64,000 bases of DNA from Zingiber officinale (GCF_018446385.1 NC_056005.1:42847461-42911460), one strand, 5' to 3'; shown: positions 22,270-34,344, counted from the stretch's first letter. The notes: generated by a model from the sequence alone, not told the origin. Numbers and translations are program-made.

Positions 22270-23345
22270 CACTCCCAGACTTAAACCTTTGCTTGTCCTC
22301 AAGCAAAATGCCGCAATCTAAATTCATATGTTTTACAATGCTCTCATATCCCTAATTGCATTCTCTTAACTCTATCAAAAAGTTTCATTAACAAGCATGA
22401 TCATGGAAACAAGTCAAGTATGGCTCAAGCATAAGACTCTTGTGCACAGTGTAAGGTAACTCAAAACTCTTCAAGTTTCAATCTATGTCCTAGTCAAGTC
22501 GTCATCAAGTTTGAATTCCTAATGTTTCCGGTGATAGACAAGTAACCAGTGAGAGACACTTACTTGCCACACATTTGGTTCATATTTCTCAATCAACCCA
22601 AGGTCTCAAAGGCGTGCTCAATCTCAAGAGAAACTAAGCAGTCATTTCCCCAGTAACCTAACTCGGTCTCAAAGGGGTGACTTGCTAGGTTCCACTCATG
22701 ACAACTGTTTTTTCTATCCCTTATTCACTCTTTTTTTCTAAGTGTTTGCATTGTGTAAAACTTATTCACAAATGTACTTTTAGCACAAATGTTGGGATAT
22801 TTTGATTTTTCCAAATGAGCTTACATGATTTGAGCCTCATCCAGTAAACAAAATGAAGTTTGAGAAATCACCATGGAAACCAAGTACTAAACAAACAAGA
22901 TGAATCATGACTATTTCAATGATATCAACCATTCAAGTATCAAGTAGAAGTGAAGTGAAAATAAGATTCTTAAGGTCAAGCCAAAACTAAAACTCATCTC
23001 CATAAGATACTTAGCTTATTTCATACGACTTAAGATAGAGAAAAGAGGTTCATTAAGCATATTACTAGCATCACTTCAAACATCATGAATCTAGATAATG
23101 AACGTGCTAACATTTCAACTTGAAGACAAGAAAGCATATAAGTGAAGTATTGATGTTCTCAAGATGTATGCCACAAAACTTTCAAAAGATAGTCAAGTGG
23201 CTATCAAAAACAAGCAATCAAAGTAAGAACGAAAGAAAAACTAAACATGCAGAAAACAAGCAAAAACTGAGAACTAGAATGCATAGGGAAATCGAAAAAA
23301 TCAGGTTATTGACACCCCCCCGAACTTAAACTTTTCATCATCCCG
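22270..23345 (-). other. Athila 3' non-coding region and polypurine tracts
   Basis: No coding motif is seen. On the minus strand, purine tracts lie at both ends: one right after the ORF (complement of acccccccgaacttaaa-like sequence near 23309-23330) and one beside the LTR (22270-22285). Long untranslated 3' regions are normal in Athila elements. Confidence 0.65.
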
Positions 23346-23351
23346 ATGAAA

Positions 23352-25127
23352 TTAAAATGGTGGAGGAGGTGGAGGTGGATGAGGGAAAGGAGGCCTAGGC
23401 CTACGAGGTTGGCCAATGGGAAAATTAGGAAAACCTGGAGTTTCGCTCAGGATTATATGATACTTAAACAAAGCATCAACTTGTTGGCTAGTGATTCTCA
23501 TGCTTTGCATAAAATCTCTCATTTTAGCCTGATCAGTATCATAGTCCTGGACAAATTCAACCACTTGACCTTGAAAATTCCTCGTGAACTGAAAGTGATT
23601 TTAGACCTCTCTAAACTGGTCGTTTGATAAAGAGAAGCGACCTTCCAACATTTCTCGTTGGGCATTTTGCGTCTCGTGAAGTGATTCTAGAGATGAACGA
23701 AAATTCGAAAAGTCAAATATGGAGGGACCCATACCATAGGCAAAAGCATGCCTAGCAGGATCCGGATATCCGTAGGGCTGTGTGTGTCCAGATGACGAGG
23801 GCTCAAATTGTGGCTCTTTGTCTCCGGATATGGAAGAGACATTTTCGGGGTCAGAATCAGTGATTACCCAATTAGCTGGGTTGCAAACTGAAGTTCATTC
23901 AGGACAAGGACGAGGTAAAGGAAAACCATTCCTCCTAGGAAATGAAAAACCATTCTCATACCGAACAATCATTTTCATAGCAAGGCATGCATCCATGTTG
24001 ATCATATCATTGCCATGAATAACTTCCAACCCATCTAAATCAAGTTCCAAGTTAATGGCTATTTGAGTAATCAAACCGCCAAGAACTATCGATCCCGAAC
24101 ATGCCCTCATAGCTCTCACTAAGGTTTACAAAAAATGAAAATCGGAATCAAAATCAACCATATGTAACATAGCCCATAGAGAATAAAGTTCTACTTTCTT
24201 AACAACTCCATCACTTTCCCCTCTACCAAAAATAGTTTTGCTCATGACTCGATGTAGATATCTAAAAACAAGGTTTTGCATGTGAGAAGCCTTGGCTCTA
24301 GAGGGCTTATAGGGTTGATCTAATCCGGTGATCGAACTCCAAAAATGATTCCAATTAAACCTAGAATCAAACCTCCTAGAGCTACCAGAAGACAATCCAA
24401 AACAAGTGTTAAAATCACTAAATGCCCATTGAAATTCTGGACTCATTAGCCTAAAAGTTATCTTGCCGACATAGTTATCCTCATTGGGAAAATGGGCATC
24501 TAGTGAACTTAGAAACTCCAAAACAAGGTGAGGATAAGTAGGTAGATGTGTGTACAAAATATCACTCCATTCTAGGAACCTAATCATCCAATCTATATCG
24601 TCCCTAATTCCAATCATATCTAAAACAATTGGGTCCATATATCTAGTATACACGATCTTTCTATTGACAAGAATTGTAAATCTAGTTATTTGATCATCAT
24701 TTCTAAACACGATATTGAATTCATTGTCATTACCTTCGTCGCGTGAGGTCCTCTTTCCTTTGCCTTTCACCGGTTGTTTCCCTTTATCTTTGGTTGGCTT
24801 CTTCCCTTTGTCTCCACTAGATCCACCACCCCCGTTGCGAAGTCTCTTCAGAAGGTTGGACATATTGTCAAGTTTGAGTGGGGAAGGGTAATATTTGTGA
24901 TTACAGAAGTTAGATCTTGAAGAAATAGATCTTGAAGAATAAGATCTTAGGGTTATGAAAGTGGAGATCTTGATTCTAGGAGAAAAGAAAAATCTGGATC
25001 TAGATGAAGTTTGTGGAAAAGAAAGAGTTTTAGACCTAGATCTGAGAAGATTTGGAGAAAAGGTTGAAGAAGAAAGGAGTCTTGGAGAGAAGAGGATGTT
25101 GAGATGAGGCGGGTGTGTGGTGGACAC
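23352..25127 (-). pseudogene. Athila ORF-1 family protein (PF03078-like), interrupted
   Basis: The longest open part is 25127-24126 (333 codons). The likely functional start is the Met at 24863 (MSNLLKRLRNGGGGSSGDKG), because the 88 residues before it are low-complexity and overlap a palindrome array. Family-like segments are YMDPIVLDMIGIRDDIDWM, LPTYPHLVLEFLSSL and FQWAFSDFNTCFGLSSG. A stop at 24126, then stops near 23900 and 23610, interrupt a continuation to a proline-rich C terminus (RRPRPPFPHPPPPPPPF). The role of this Athila protein is not established; it sits where env-like ORFs lie in some gypsy elements. Confidence 0.75.
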
Positions 25128-25575
25128 GACTTAAATCTGGCCGTGTATAGGAGACACGGCCTGAACAGTTTTCTCCACACGGGCTATGTAGATCTACACG
25201 ACCCCTCCCTTCTTCCTCTCGGGTTGGCTCACACGGTTGTGCCAATTGGCACAACCGTAACGTTCTTCTCCTCATATATCCTTGCACGGCCGTGTCTGGG
25301 ACACGACCTCACCCGTTTCTTCCTCTGGAATTAGCACACGACCATGTTGGATGACACAGCCAGTGCATGCTTTTGTACTGGTTTCTTAACACGGCCGTGT
25401 GTGAGACATGACCAAGAAACTTTCCTCTTCTGAAGCCTTCACACGGCCGTGTCTGGGACACGGCCATTCACCTTTTCTTCTCTGGGGACTCTATATGGCC
25501 GTGTCATGTAGACACAACCAGAGTATCTCCCTTCTCTGCAGCATATGCCTGGCCGTGTACAACACACGACCATGC
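25110..25575. repeat. Second GGCCGTGT/ACACGGCC palindrome array, internal
   Basis: About nine imperfect palindromes, with arms such as CACGGCCGTGT and GGACACGGCC, lie between the Athila ORF and protease. The half-site matches that of the LTR array, but the central bases differ and the copies are not colinear with the LTR. Similar half-sites occur at about 60-110. Confidence 0.8.
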
Positions 25576-25811
25576 TCTGTTTTGCTCCACTTGATGATTT
25601 TTCTCTTTTCTTGCTTCTCCAATACTTCCATGCCCATGAAGAAATCATGGCCAGCTTATGGAAGTGAAATTTCAACCTGAAAACAAAGCAAAACAAAGTA
25701 AAAACACTACTAATGAAAAATAAAAAAAACATGAAATGCATTTAACTAAAAGAACACTTGGGTTGCCTCCGAAGAAGTGCTTGTTTAAGGTCTTTAGCTC
25801 GACCATTCTAA
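25576..25811 (-). other. Non-coding junction between protease and palindrome array
   Basis: It contains the 'cttgggttgcctc' block also seen near 278. RT, RNase H and integrase would be expected here in a complete Athila element and are absent, so the pol deletion junction lies in or near this stretch. Confidence 0.55.
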
Positions 25812-26340
25812 TCATTCTTCTCTTTTCTTCGCCCTAGGAGGACAAACATATTTTTCATTTTTGTTGGGAGGCCTTCTCCCAACATCCTCCACCACATTAT
25901 TCTCTCCATTTGGTGGCCTCCCATGAGGATGGAAGTTCCATTCCTCAAGTTTGTAAATGCTTGCCCTGCTACAAGCATTTAACAGAGAAGAGACATGGTT
26001 AGAGGCATTAGATAAATCATATTCCAACTGTTCCTTACCAATTACCAAAGAAAGTTTATGATTTTTAACATCTATAATAGCTCCAGCTGTAGCAAGGAAT
26101 GATCTTCCTAATATGATAGGAATTTTTGGGGTCCTCCTCCATGTCTAACACAACAAAATCTGTGGGAATTATACTCCCACCTACCTCTACTGGCACATCT
26201 TCAACAATACCCATAGGGTACCTGCAGGAATGATCAGCAAGTTGCAGTGCCATAGTAGTAAGTTTAAAATTTTTGAGACCTAATTTATTACAAATAGAAT
26301 AAGGAATGAGGCTTACACTTGCCCCCAAATCACAAAAAGT
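25812..26340 (-). pseudogene. Aspartic protease of the Athila-type element, frameshifted
   Basis: The minus-strand reading gives GASVSLIPYSICNKLGLKNF (active-site region, near 26325), then YPMGIVEDVPVEVGG and VLDMEEDPK. A frameshift near 26130 follows. The second open part (26048-25812) continues with VIGKEQLEYDLSNASNHVSS. The protein would have matured Gag. The frameshift separates the active-site half from the rest. Confidence 0.8.
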
Positions 26341-26399
26341 TTTCTCAATAAATTCAGTTCATATATTACAAGGAATATAGAAGCTCCCTGGATCCTTTA

Positions 26400-28090
26400 A
26401 CTTTGGGGAAGTATTCTTCTCAAAAAGAGCACTGCATTCCTCTGTAAGTGCTAGTCTCTATACCTCCTCTCCTTCTTTTGTTCGACATGATGTCCTTCAA
26501 GAATTTGGAAAACTTGGGCATTTGTAGAATTGCATCAATAAGTGGCACTTCAACACATATCTCTTTAACTTTCTCCAAGAATTTACCAAACTCTTCATCT
26601 TTCTTGAGCATTACAAGTCTTTGAGGAAAAGGGACTACTCTACTTTGTTGGTTAAGTGGAAGAGTCTCTTCAACCTTAGTGGTACTCTCCTCGTCATCTT
26701 GAATCTGATTTGGAGTTGGAGGAGAGAGCTCTTCTTCAGTTTACATCCCTTTTGGAGCAGTCACTTGGGGATCTCCCAAGGTCCGTCCGCTCCTAAGTTC
26801 AATTCTATTACAATGCTCCATAGGATTAACATCAGGTTTACCAGGTAGTTGTCTTGGTGCTCTAGAAGATGAGGAAGCTAATTGGGCAATCTGGCTATCC
26901 TGAATCTTTTGATGTCTATCAGAATTATCCATTCTCTAAGTAAGCTTTAAAATGTCCTGCTTCATTTCATTCTAATTAGAGATAATTTCTTTAAACATCT
27001 TTTCGATTTTAGACATAGGAATGCCTTGAGAAGATTGTTGCTAAAAATTCTACTGCCCAGATTGAAAATTAGGTCTTGCCCCCATAGATGGTCCTTGATC
27101 TTGATTATTTCTATAGGAAAAATTAGGATGACTTTTCCACCCAGGGTTGTATGTATTTGAGTATGGATTGTTCTGCCTTTGATTAAGACCCATGATAGCA
27201 TCACATTGCTCTAATTGATTGATTTGTGCAGTGATAGCCCCCAATGGGCATGAGTCATTAGAATGTTCAGAACTTCCACATACTTCATAAGCCGAAACAA
27301 TGACATTGACCCTACTTGGAATAGCTCCCATGTTTTCAAATTTCTTTGTAAGAGCATCCAGTTTTGCAGCCAATAAAGTAACTGCATCAACATCAAATTT
27401 TTTTGATGCTTTTATTGTTGTGTTCACACAAGAATAGCCATCACTTCTTTCATTAGCCCATTGATGGTGATTTTGTGATACACTTTCAATTATTTCTTCA
27501 GCTTCATCCAAGCTCTTGTTCATAAGTGCCCCACCAGTAGCTGAATCAAGAGACACCTTTGTATGATAATTAATGTCATTATAAAATGTATGTAACACTA
27601 ACCACTTCTCCAAATCATGGTGTGGGCATTGTCTGAGCATACTATTATATCTATCCCAAGCTTCAAATAGAGATTCTGAGTCAGCTTGTTTGAAACTTGA
27701 AATAACATTTCTCATATGAGCCGTTTTACTTGGAGGATAGAATTTGTCAAGAAATTGTTGCTCACATTGCTCCCATGTGGTGATGCTATTTGGAGTCAAA
27801 GAGTTTAACCATTGCTTAGCTCTATCTCTCAAAGAAAACCCAAATAATAATAAGCGCACTGCTTCCGAAGGAACACCATTCATCTTCATTGTGCCGCATA
27901 TCTCCTAGAAGACCTCCAAGTGTTGATTTGGGTCCCCATGCGGTCCTCCACCAAATTGATTTTGCTGCACCATAGAAATAATTACAGGTTTGATCTCAAA
28001 ATTGTTTGCTTCAACTGAAAGTCTTGAAATACTAGATCGAAAACCCCTAGCATAAGGTGCTGCATAATCCTTTAGTGGTCTATTAGCCAT
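26400..28090 (-). pseudogene. gag of the Athila-type element, several stops
   Basis: Starting at the Met at 28090 (MANRPLKDYAAPYARGF), a stop near 27905 is followed by a long open stretch, 27889-27050. That stretch carries the capsid domain (LFGFSLRDRAKQWLNSL, WEQCEQQFLDKFYP) and a degraded zinc-knuckle-like VCGSSEHSNDSCP, then NPYSNTYNPGW. More gag follows: LPGKPDVNPMEHCNRIELRS (near 26850) and LQMPKFSKFLKDIMSNKR (near 26500). The order and motifs are those of Athila Gag. Stops and a shifted segment at about 26930-27050 make it non-functional. Confidence 0.85.
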
Positions 28091-28473
28091 GATAGAATGT
28101 TCTTGTTCTTCTAAATGTCTTTGCAGAATTTTTCTTCTATGAAATGTTCTGTCTATCTCAGGGTCTAGAGGAAGAAGCTCTCCTACAAAGTTAGATATTC
28201 ACATACACAAGAACAAGTTTGCAAGATATGTTTAAGAGAAAAAGAAAAAGAAAGAAAGTAACTAAACCAAAAGAAAAATAGAGAAAAATTAGACTAGAGT
28301 GTTAGAAATCGAAAACGCAGAATTAGAATTTCAACAAGCAAGAAGTAGAAAAGAATACAAGAAAAAGTTATGAACACAAAATTCTAAGGATTAGTTACAA
28401 CTATGTTAATGAAATGAAAAGAAAAGTCATGTTTAGTCTAACTCAATTGATAATCTCTAATGTTATAGCGCAG
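28091..28473 (-). other. Athila 5' leader
   Basis: This is non-coding A-rich sequence between the gag start and the primer site. I see no feature beyond that. Confidence 0.6.
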
Positions 28474-28491
28474 TCCCTGGCAACGACGCCA
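28474..28491 (-). promoter_or_regulatory. Primer binding site of the Athila-type element, tRNA-Asp type
   Basis: The minus strand reads TGGCGTCGTTGCCAGGGA, close to the complement of the plant tRNA-Asp 3' end (TGGCGCCGTTGCCGGGGA). It has two changes and lies 6 bp from the LTR. Confidence 0.85.
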
Positions 28492-28497
28492 AAAACT

Positions 28498-28936
28498 TGT
28501 TGACTGTTCTGCAAGTGTACGGAAATGTCGTAAGTAATAATAAAAGATATCGTATCCACAGGGACTGGAATAAGGACTAAAGATGTCTCAACACGAATTA
28601 GCTAAACAACTAATAAATTGGTTTTCAAAAGCTAAATGCAACTATGCAAAGTAAAACATAGAAATGAAAGAACAACAAACAAGAATAAGGGCTTTGATAA
28701 AAGGGATGTTCTAGGAGTTTTGGTTTCTTTGTAAGGTTCTTCAATGTAAATGATCTACCAAGTCTTCTTTCTCAATTGTCCATCATTTGTAGAAGGTTGT
28801 TGATTCTCTCTTGCAATAGACAACTGACCTAGAACTGAAATCTATACCTAAATGTGATCAATTAGGAATGAATCTATGTTGTCCTTACATGGGCTTGCCT
28901 GTCACGTGCGTCCCTCAGATAATCAACATAAGTTTA
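28498..28936 (-). repeat. 5' LTR of the Athila-type element, part 1
   Basis: It starts TGTTGAC on the plus strand and is colinear with 20543 onward. The CACTA element interrupts it at 28937. Confidence 0.85.
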
Positions 28937-28964
28937 CACTACAACAAAATCTCTCATAGACATC
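28937..28964 (+). repeat. Left terminal inverted repeat of CACTA element
   Basis: CACTACAACAAAATCTCTC starts the repeat, which pairs with 34983-35010. The two differences lie in the middle (TCTC against ATCC). Confidence 0.92.
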
Positions 28965-29190
28965 AGTGGAACAACAACGGTTTTAGGCTAAAACCGATGT
29001 CTTTGAGTATTTTACACCGATTTTTCTAAAAACCGGTGTCTATGACCGCAGATTTTAGCTCATAGACATCGATTTTTTATGCGATGTCTATGAGCGCCCT
29101 TTTTTTCATTAATAGACACCAATTTTAACATCGGTTTTTAAAATCTGATGTTAATGAACCAAAATAAAATATTTTAATTTCCCCACAAGC
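28965..29190 (+). repeat. Left subterminal region of CACTA element
   Basis: Short direct and inverted repeats of the type 'aaaaccgatgtctatgag' and 'tagacaccaattttaacatc' alternate here. In CACTA elements such subterminal motifs are where the transposon-encoded DNA-binding protein attaches. Confidence 0.7.
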
Positions 29191-29440
29191 CAAAATCTGC
29201 ACACTGTGAAGTTCCCTCCAAACCTAAATCTTTATCCCGCCCCTTCCTCCGCGCGACCATCTCTCTCGCGTAAACCTAAACCGAGACATCTCTCTCAACC
29301 TAAACCTAAACCTCCGACCATCTCTCGCAGCCTCATCTCCCTCTTCCCCTTTCCTAGATCCTTTCCCGATCAGGATCAAGACACGACGAACTTGCTTCTC
29401 CGTCCAACCACACCGCATCTCCTCCAACTCCTCCATTTGG

Positions 29441-29847
29441 TTGAGAAGAGGAGGCCTTCTTCGCATTCCGGTAGTCCATACTTTATCTTTTCCTTTCTAT
29501 TTCCTCCTATTTTGGTGTTCGGTTCTGCTCCCTTCCCATGAGGCTGCTTTCCTCTCGGAGTTGCCCAACCTCGCCACTATCTCCTTTGAGGAAGGCTACA
29601 CCCAACTGTTCGAAGACTCCAACCTCATGCTTCACGGCGACGGCCGGACTGTCCACCTCTCCCTCGACCAACGAATAGTTTCTGTTAAAAGATTTTTTTT
29701 AAAAAAAGAAAGGGGCATCTTTGAACCTACCTTGTTCTGTGATCAGGTGCTGCATTTGCATCGCAAGATCTCTACCTCCAAGGATTCTTTAGTGCCTCCA
29801 TTAAACTGCCCTCCGATTACATGGCTGGAGTGGTGGTTGCTTTCTAT
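29441..29847 (+). pseudogene. Captured 5' part of an XTH gene (xyloglucan endotransglucosylase/hydrolase)
   Basis: A hydrophobic leader-like stretch (FPFYFLLFWCSVLLP) is followed by LPNLATISFEEGYTQLFEDS and LHGDGRTVHLSLDQR, the N-terminal signature of plant GH16 XTH enzymes. After an interruption at about 29675-29746 that looks like a decayed intron, the next exon gives ASQDLYLQGFFSASIKLPSD and MAGVVVAFY. It ends at a GT donor at 29848, where XTH genes have an intron. The catalytic part encoded downstream (DEIDFEFLG region) is absent. The parent enzyme remodels cell-wall xyloglucan; this fragment cannot. The pattern is nearest to the XTH27/28 group, from memory of the family. Confidence 0.8.
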
Positions 29848-29904
29848 GTATTCTTCTTTACTCTCGAGTTTAGATTTTGCAGCACTTTCCTTTACCTGTT
29901 TGAA

Positions 29905-29929
29905 AGAAGAAGAAGAAGAAGAAGAAGAC
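29905..29929 (+). repeat. GAA microsatellite in CACTA element
   Basis: About eight GAA units lie between the XTH and DUF1639 fragments, possibly native to the 5' untranslated part of the DUF1639 gene. Confidence 0.8.
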
Positions 29930-29938
29930 GGAGGAGGA

Positions 29939-30845
29939 GGAAAAAACAAAAACAATCTCTCCTCCGCCGCGATGGGCTCTGCAACGGTCCTCGCATCACT
30001 CTGCAATGGGGGTGCCGCAAGCGCCTCCGCCGCATCAAGGTCAGGGACAAAGGATCCACCGCAAAATCTGGCGTCCGGAGGGGAATCGCGTCTTGGAATG
30101 TCCGCCGCATCGCAGATCAAGAGTCCCCCCTGCACCCGCCTCTTTATCCCCTCAGGTAATAGATCGGAGGTTGATCCGGAAAAGTTAGGGTTTGATCTAG
30201 TTTGAGGTGTCGGCGGTGAGATATGGAAGTAACCACTGCTCGGATTTATCCACAGGAGGTCGAAATCGGCCGGGAGCGAGAACCATAACTCCCGATCTGT
30301 CTCATCGTCGCCGGATAAGGATGATCGTTGCTACACGACCAGGGGATCGGCGACGTTGGTATGCGAGGGCGAGAACGCCGACGAAAGAGCCTCGGCAGCC
30401 TCTCTACCTCGATTCTTCGTTTCACTGTCGAACAAGGAGAAGGAGGAGGACTTCATGGTGATGAAGGGGTGCAAGCTGCCGCAGCGACCCAAGAAGAGAT
30501 CCAAATTCGTCCAAAAATGCATACTCGTACGCTTCCATTCCCTCCAAAAATCTGATTTTTAAGATCAAACAGTCGAAAAAACTAATTTTTTCCTCTAATT
30601 TCTTTGACAAACTCGATCTAGTTGATGAGTCCTGGAGCATGGCTGTCAGATCTCTCACAGGAGAGGTATGTAGTCAGGGAGAAGAAGGGATCAAGAAAGG
30701 TAGAAATTCTCTCTCTACCTTCGACTAATTTGCTCGTCTCGTTCCTGCATCCCATTCACATCTCATGTTCTTTTGTTTCCTGTTCCATAATTCGCAGAGG
30801 AGAAGAGGATTAAAGGCCATGTCCATGGAGAGTGATTCAGAATGA
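29939..30845 (+). pseudogene. Captured DUF1639 gene with four exons and its natural 3' end
   Basis: Four exons can be joined in one frame at GT-AG borders: about 29939-30155 (ITLQWGCRKRLRRIKVRDKG), 30256-30526 (ends EEDFMVMKGCKLPQRPKKRS and VQKCIL), 30622-30699 (SPGAWLSDLSQERYVVREKK) and 30798-30845 (RRRGLKAMSMESDSE, then TGA). The RPKKR-V-Q-K block followed by PGxWLS is the plant DUF1639 (PF07797) signature. The function of this family is not established. Its start is unclear: the frame is open upstream into the GAA repeat with no convincing Met, so the 5' end may be missing. Confidence 0.75.
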
Positions 30846-31050
30846 AGCAAAAGGGAGAGGTAATACTAATTGCTATCATTGATTATGATCGAATTGGAAT
30901 TTTTCCGTCAGAATTTAATTTTCCCATGACTCATCATTCAAATTTATTTTGTATCTTGTATAACTTAGTTAATTTTGTTAATCCAGCGGATGGTGGCTGA
31001 CTTTTACGGTGGGAAAATCTTACTAAAGGTTAATCTTTATGTTCGTGCAG

Positions 31051-33082
31051 ACCTAGTGGTTGCTAGTGCTGGTGACGATAAAAAGATATCACTTTGGAAT
31101 AAAAATGGCCAAAGTATGGGATCCTTTCCTTCTCACGGCAGCGACCTTGCTGATGACATTGAGGTAGCTCATTGTTTGCTCATTAATTTGTTCTATTGTG
31201 ATCAATACATCTGGTTTTCTGGAAATTTACAGATGCCCGGATGCCATTCAAATCATTGCCTGCATTTTTTTCCCCCTTGTCTCTCTGTCTCTCTTGGAAG
31301 AAAAGCACTGAACTGTTGGCACGATAGAAATTGCCACCTTCTTGCTATGTTGTGTCTGGGTATTTTCTTCCATCAATATTTTCTTCGAACAATGGTGATT
31401 GTTCGTTTGACTCCCTTATGAATTTTAGCATACATGTTGAACAAATAAGAAGAAAATAGCTAGCATATCTCTTTTGCTAGGTAGGTTATTTCTTTTCATC
31501 TAATTGTACAGCAATGTCTGCCAATATAGCAAAGTCTGACTTTGACTTTTACAGTTGATGACTTTGCAAAAATTGCTTATTCTGATGTTACACATTGAAG
31601 AAATAAGAGACTTAAAAGCTAGATTTTCTCCTTTTCCAGGTAGTTTTTTTTTCTTTGCGTTTGAGTGCAGAGCATGGAAAATGTTGCTTGTAAACATAGA
31701 ATGAGTACAACTTGATTATTCTGCAAGTTTTCACTTGATGGTAAAAATTAAGAGAAATTTTATGACTGTGCCGTGTTTCGATATTTGCAATTGTAATAAT
31801 ATGAATCCTTTACGTTATTTTTGTATGTTTCATTGTAATGCTAAGTACCGCTCCTGAGCCTTGTTTCCCCTTGTTGTGATTAGGGACAAATTAGTGCATA
31901 CTCGCAGTCTGGGTGACTATACCTGTATTTTTTTAGTAAGCTTACCGATTCTGATTGATGCCTAACAGGACCTAAATGACAATATGGCCATGGGTTTAAG
32001 TAATAAAAACACTTCTTATCTGTGTAATTATGAGTGCATAATATATCAAACATTTTAAAGATTTTTTTACTTTTCTCTATTTTGTAGGAATCCATAAATT
32101 GTATCAGCTTTAGTAATAAAAGTTCTAGATATCTTTGCTCTGGAGGAAGTGGGCATATTGTCAAAATATGGGACCTGCAGAGGAAAAGGTGCATCAAACG
32201 GTTGAGTGGTCATATTGACACAATTACAGGTGTAATGTACAACTGCAAAGATGAACATTTAGCATCCATCAACGAGAAGGGGGATCTCATACTTCATTAT
32301 CTTGCTTCCGGAACACGGGCTGAACTCAAGGATCCAAATGGGCAGGTTATTGGCTGTCAAATATTTTGAAAATTCCAAACTTTCGCTCTACTAACATCTT
32401 TTTTGGTTTAACATGAATCTGTATCGGTGATGCGATTTCAGGTACTAAGAGTACTTGATTATTCTCGATTTAGTCGACATCTTTTGTCAACAGCTGGGGA
32501 TGATGGATCTGTTCATATTTGGGATACAACTGGTCGCAGACCAAAGGTTAGTAAAATAATATTTCTTAATCTGCTAAAATGAAGGAGAAATTGTATTTGT
32601 TCCCTGCATTCACTAAAAAATTGATCTCCATTCACTCTGGCTCTTGGTGTCAGGTTTCTTGGTTGAAACAACATTCTGCCCCAACAACTGGTATTTGCTT
32701 CTCTCCATCAAGTGACAAGGTATTATCTTCCTAGGAATCTATTAAATGATTTGGATTTCTGGTGGATAATTATACATGGTTTGGCTAGTTTTGTTGGATG
32801 GGAGGTGCTTGTTCTATAGAAAATCAATGGCCATTATATCCTGACTTGTTTTCCCTGTAGATTATTGTTACAGTTGGTCTTGATAAAAAGTTGTATATGT
32901 TTGATTCTGGAACAAAAAGACCCTCATATTGCATGCCTTTTGAGGCACCCTTCTCATCGCTGGCATACTGTGATGATGGTAATCTATTGGCTGCTGGGAC
33001 AAATAATGGACGTGTAGTATTCTATGATGTTCGAGGGAAACCTCAACCTTTCACAGTTCTTCGTGCATACAGTAGTTCAGAG
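31051..33082 (+). pseudogene. NEDD1: Captured NEDD1-like WD40 gene fragment, five exons
   Basis: Five exons with GT-AG borders are 31051-31163, 32088-32345, 32442-32546, 32654-32719 and 32861-33082. They total about 254 codons in one open frame without stops. Readings such as [54 protein letters not shown] and [20 protein letters not shown] match plant NEDD1, a WD40 protein that brings gamma-tubulin complexes to microtubule nucleation sites. The first blade(s) and everything C-terminal, including the gamma-tubulin-binding part, are missing. This is a gene fragment inside a transposon, not the resident gene. Confidence 0.85.
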
Positions 33083-34344
33083 GTAAGATATCTTATCTGC
33101 CAAGAATAGCATGTATTTCATAGTCATCTTGATTCTTTTTTTCACTGCTTCATTAAATAGTCTATTTATATGCTGATGATAGCATGCCTTTCATAGTCAT
33201 GTTTGTTCTTTTTATGCTAAACAATCCTGTCAGGTCATGCAGAACATGCAAGCATATAGATGCTGCAAAGGTTTTTATTAGTTTATTTGATCTCATATGA
33301 CAGATTTAGATTCAATTTCATCAAGTAATCTGAGAAAATCACACGTTTGGGTTTTAGATTATTAGATCACAGGCAGTGCACATAGATAAAAAAAATCTAT
33401 CTTTTTAAATAAAGATTGATTGAAAATTACATCTGTGCTAGTTTATTGATACCTGTTATGATGCTTGATTAGCCTTGTGAAACAAATTATAAGTGAGAAC
33501 AGATACAATATATTTCTGTGATATTTAAAGAAGTGTTTTCACTGTGATTTTGGGTATTCATCAAAAGTTTAATAAATAAAGAAATCATTTTTTTCCCCGT
33601 CTCTCTGGTTTACATCTTTTCTTCAGTTCAACCACTGTTAATGATTATTCTAGAGTGACCTGCGTGTCTTTGGTTTACATCTCTGATTCAATTCAATAAT
33701 TGTTAGTGAATTGATTTCTACTAGATGATTGCTCTGCAACCACAGTATGTCTTTTCTGTAAGTCTTATGCATGTCTCACCTTGGGTGTTGTTTCCCACAG
33801 TTCTAAAACACAACTAATTTACTTGATGTATTCATGAGAAGGAAAAATACAACTGAGTTCTAAAGCAATTGATGCTTCTGTTAAAGTTGCAAAAGAATTA
33901 CTAAAATTTGATGATGTTCTTGGCAGACTAATAGCATGTGTGAACAATTTGAATACCACTGCTTTATATGTTAATAAATTTGAAGAAATATAACTACGGC
34001 TGGCTATACATAGTATAATCTCATCTTTTGCTATTTGATGTTTTCCTTCAAATATGTCCTAAGCATTTATTTATTTCGGCTTGAACCTACAAACATTGTT
34101 TATGTCCTACAAACATACATTCAACAATGGTAGAAGATTTTATAGAAGTTGACTAAAAATGACAACACTGCTCCCTGCAATTATAAGCTTCATCAGAGGT
34201 AGCTTTGCTCTTCTATGCTTCACTGGATTTGTTGTGTAGTCATATTTCTTTGTTCAACCATTATCATGCATAGTAAGTTGTTGTATTATGCCTAGTAAGT
34301 TGTTGTATGATGCCTACTAATATATTATTTATGTGTTTTTACAG
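33083..34344 (+). other. Intron-like A/T-rich sequence in CACTA element
   Basis: No exon, repeat or domain is recognised. It starts at a NEDD1 splice donor and ends at the acceptor of a Ulp1-like exon, so the first part is probably the next NEDD1 intron and the rest is transposon sequence. Confidence 0.5.

Noticed and set aside
24864..25127. Upstream 88 residues as the true N terminus of the Athila protein
   Set aside because: They are Ser/Phe/Arg-rich low complexity, and a Met at 24863 starts the plausible Gly/Lys-rich N terminus; the upstream part overlaps a palindrome array.
29206..29541. 111-codon Pro/Ser-rich frame as a captured gene
   Set aside because: Low-complexity pyrimidine-rich sequence, probably 5' UTR of the XTH donor or transposon sequence; no domain seen.
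31051..33082. A resident NEDD1 gene of the host
   Set aside because: Only middle WD40 exons are present, and they lie between CACTA termini beside pieces of two other genes.
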